64,000 nucleotides of DNA from Flagellimonas sp. MMG031 (GTDB taxonomy: Bacteria > Bacteroidota > Bacteroidia > Flavobacteriales > Flavobacteriaceae): the NCBI RefSeq assembly GCF_040112705.1, contig NZ_CP157804.1, forward strand, positions 250,501 through 314,500, read 5' to 3'. This document shows, one piece after another, positions 63,726 to 64,000 of this stretch. The notes under the pieces are model-generated. The model was not told the DNA's origin and did no database searches. It saw nothing but the letters and a program-made list of their open reading frames with translations. A program made the translations under genes and the position numbers. Numbering within the stretch: position 1 is the first letter of the stretch; the number at the start of each line of letters is the position of its first letter.

Positions 63726-64000
63726 AATTTTTACGAATTCCGCTCGTGGGACCAATTCTGCACCCAAACTCTCCAAATGGGGGGTATACACTTGACAATC
63801 GATGGCCAAGTATCCGTTCTTATCCAGTTCCCGGGCCATTTGGATGAACGCAAATTTAGACGCATTGGGCCGTAAACTGAACATGCTTTCCCCGCAAAAT
63901 ACGTGTCCAAGGTCAACCCCGTAGAGTCCGCCCACCAGCTCACCGTCCTCCCAGACTTCATAAGAGCGTGTATGGCCTTTTTGGTGCAGATTCATATAGG
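63696..64000 (-). CDS. aat: Leucyl/phenylalanyl-tRNA--protein transferase (5' end outside window)
   Basis: The frame is open through the window edge; about 101 C-terminal residues are visible: SYEVWEDGELVGGLYGV, FCGESMFSLRPNASKFAF, DCQVYTPHLESLGAELVPR. These are highly conserved in Aat, which adds Leu or Phe from tRNA to N-terminal Lys/Arg of proteins, marking them for ClpAP degradation in the N-degron pathway. The ATG at 63995 is internal. Confidence 0.92.
   Translation of the reverse strand, partial: YMNLHQKGHTRSYEVWEDGELVGGLYGVDLGHVFCGESMFSLRPNASKFAFIQMARELDKNGYLAIDCQVYTPHLESLGAELVPRAEFVKILQGELRTRQ

Overview
This window looks like chromosomal DNA of a marine member of the Flavobacteriaceae (Bacteroidota), most like the Muricauda/Flagellimonas group, although the genus is an inference. 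Evidence: many starts are preceded by the Bacteroidota sigma-A -7 element TAnnTTTG, T9SS type A sorting domains occur, there is a SusC-like TonB receptor with a carboxypeptidase-like N-terminal domain, Bacteroidota families such as DUF4271, DUF4296, DUF3098 and DUF2490 are present, and Flavobacteriia-type short palindromic repeats sit between genes. Genes are packed tightly on both strands and many convergent pairs overlap at their stops. I saw no rRNA, tRNA, CRISPR array, transposase or prophage.

Layout. 1-7.7 kb: a lipoprotein phosphatase fused to an outer-membrane barrel (cut by the window edge), an HD phosphohydrolase fused to a Pycsar-effector-type membrane domain, a GAF protein and a second calcineurin-like phosphatase. 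7.7-15.6 kb: exported PLP enzyme, membrane-bound AraC regulator, acyltransferase, secreted protein, penicillin-acylase lipoprotein, TPM-domain protein. 15.7-20.3 kb: lipid-exporter-type ABC protein and an Fe-S/redox set (ferredoxin, ferredoxin-NADP reductase, a frameshifted Nfu, Mrp). 20.5-25 kb: amidase lipoprotein, alkyltransferase-like protein, LysE exporter, TrmB, glycosyltransferase. 25-32 kb: a PhoR/PhoB-like two-component pair, then an 11-bp phased TAACA array, a frameshifted TonB-dependent receptor, a beta-helix lipoprotein and two mini-proteins that are little more than a signal peptide plus a T9SS sorting domain; together these read as one putative Pho-type regulated surface locus. 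32-49 kb: core metabolism and translation (LuxE-like protein, cupin, TyrS, epimerase, DUF4296, dihydroorotase, dolichol-phosphate-mannose-type transferase, GT39 transferase, DUF4271, HemD, PckA, saccharopine dehydrogenase-like protein, Lrp, ferritin, YugP protease, alanine dehydrogenase). 49-56.6 kb: LeuRS carrying palindromic repeat insertions inside its reading frame, then the ftsX-DUF3098-uppP-truB operon, a TonB-like protein and a thioredoxin-like protein. 56.7-61.8 kb: TetR-ABC-HlyD-TolC export operon with a clear operator. 61.9-64 kb: tag, two exported proteins and the 3' part of aat.

The most interesting signals are (i) a family of intergenic palindromes that has also entered leuS twice in different reading frames, (ii) a Pho-box-like direct-repeat array placed exactly where an OmpR-type activator would sit, (iii) the HD-PycTM fusion in a phosphoesterase/GAF neighbourhood without a nucleotide cyclase, (iv) sorting-domain-only proteins, (v) an export ABC subunit whose ATPase motifs other than Walker A are lost, and (vi) frameshifts in two otherwise intact conserved genes.
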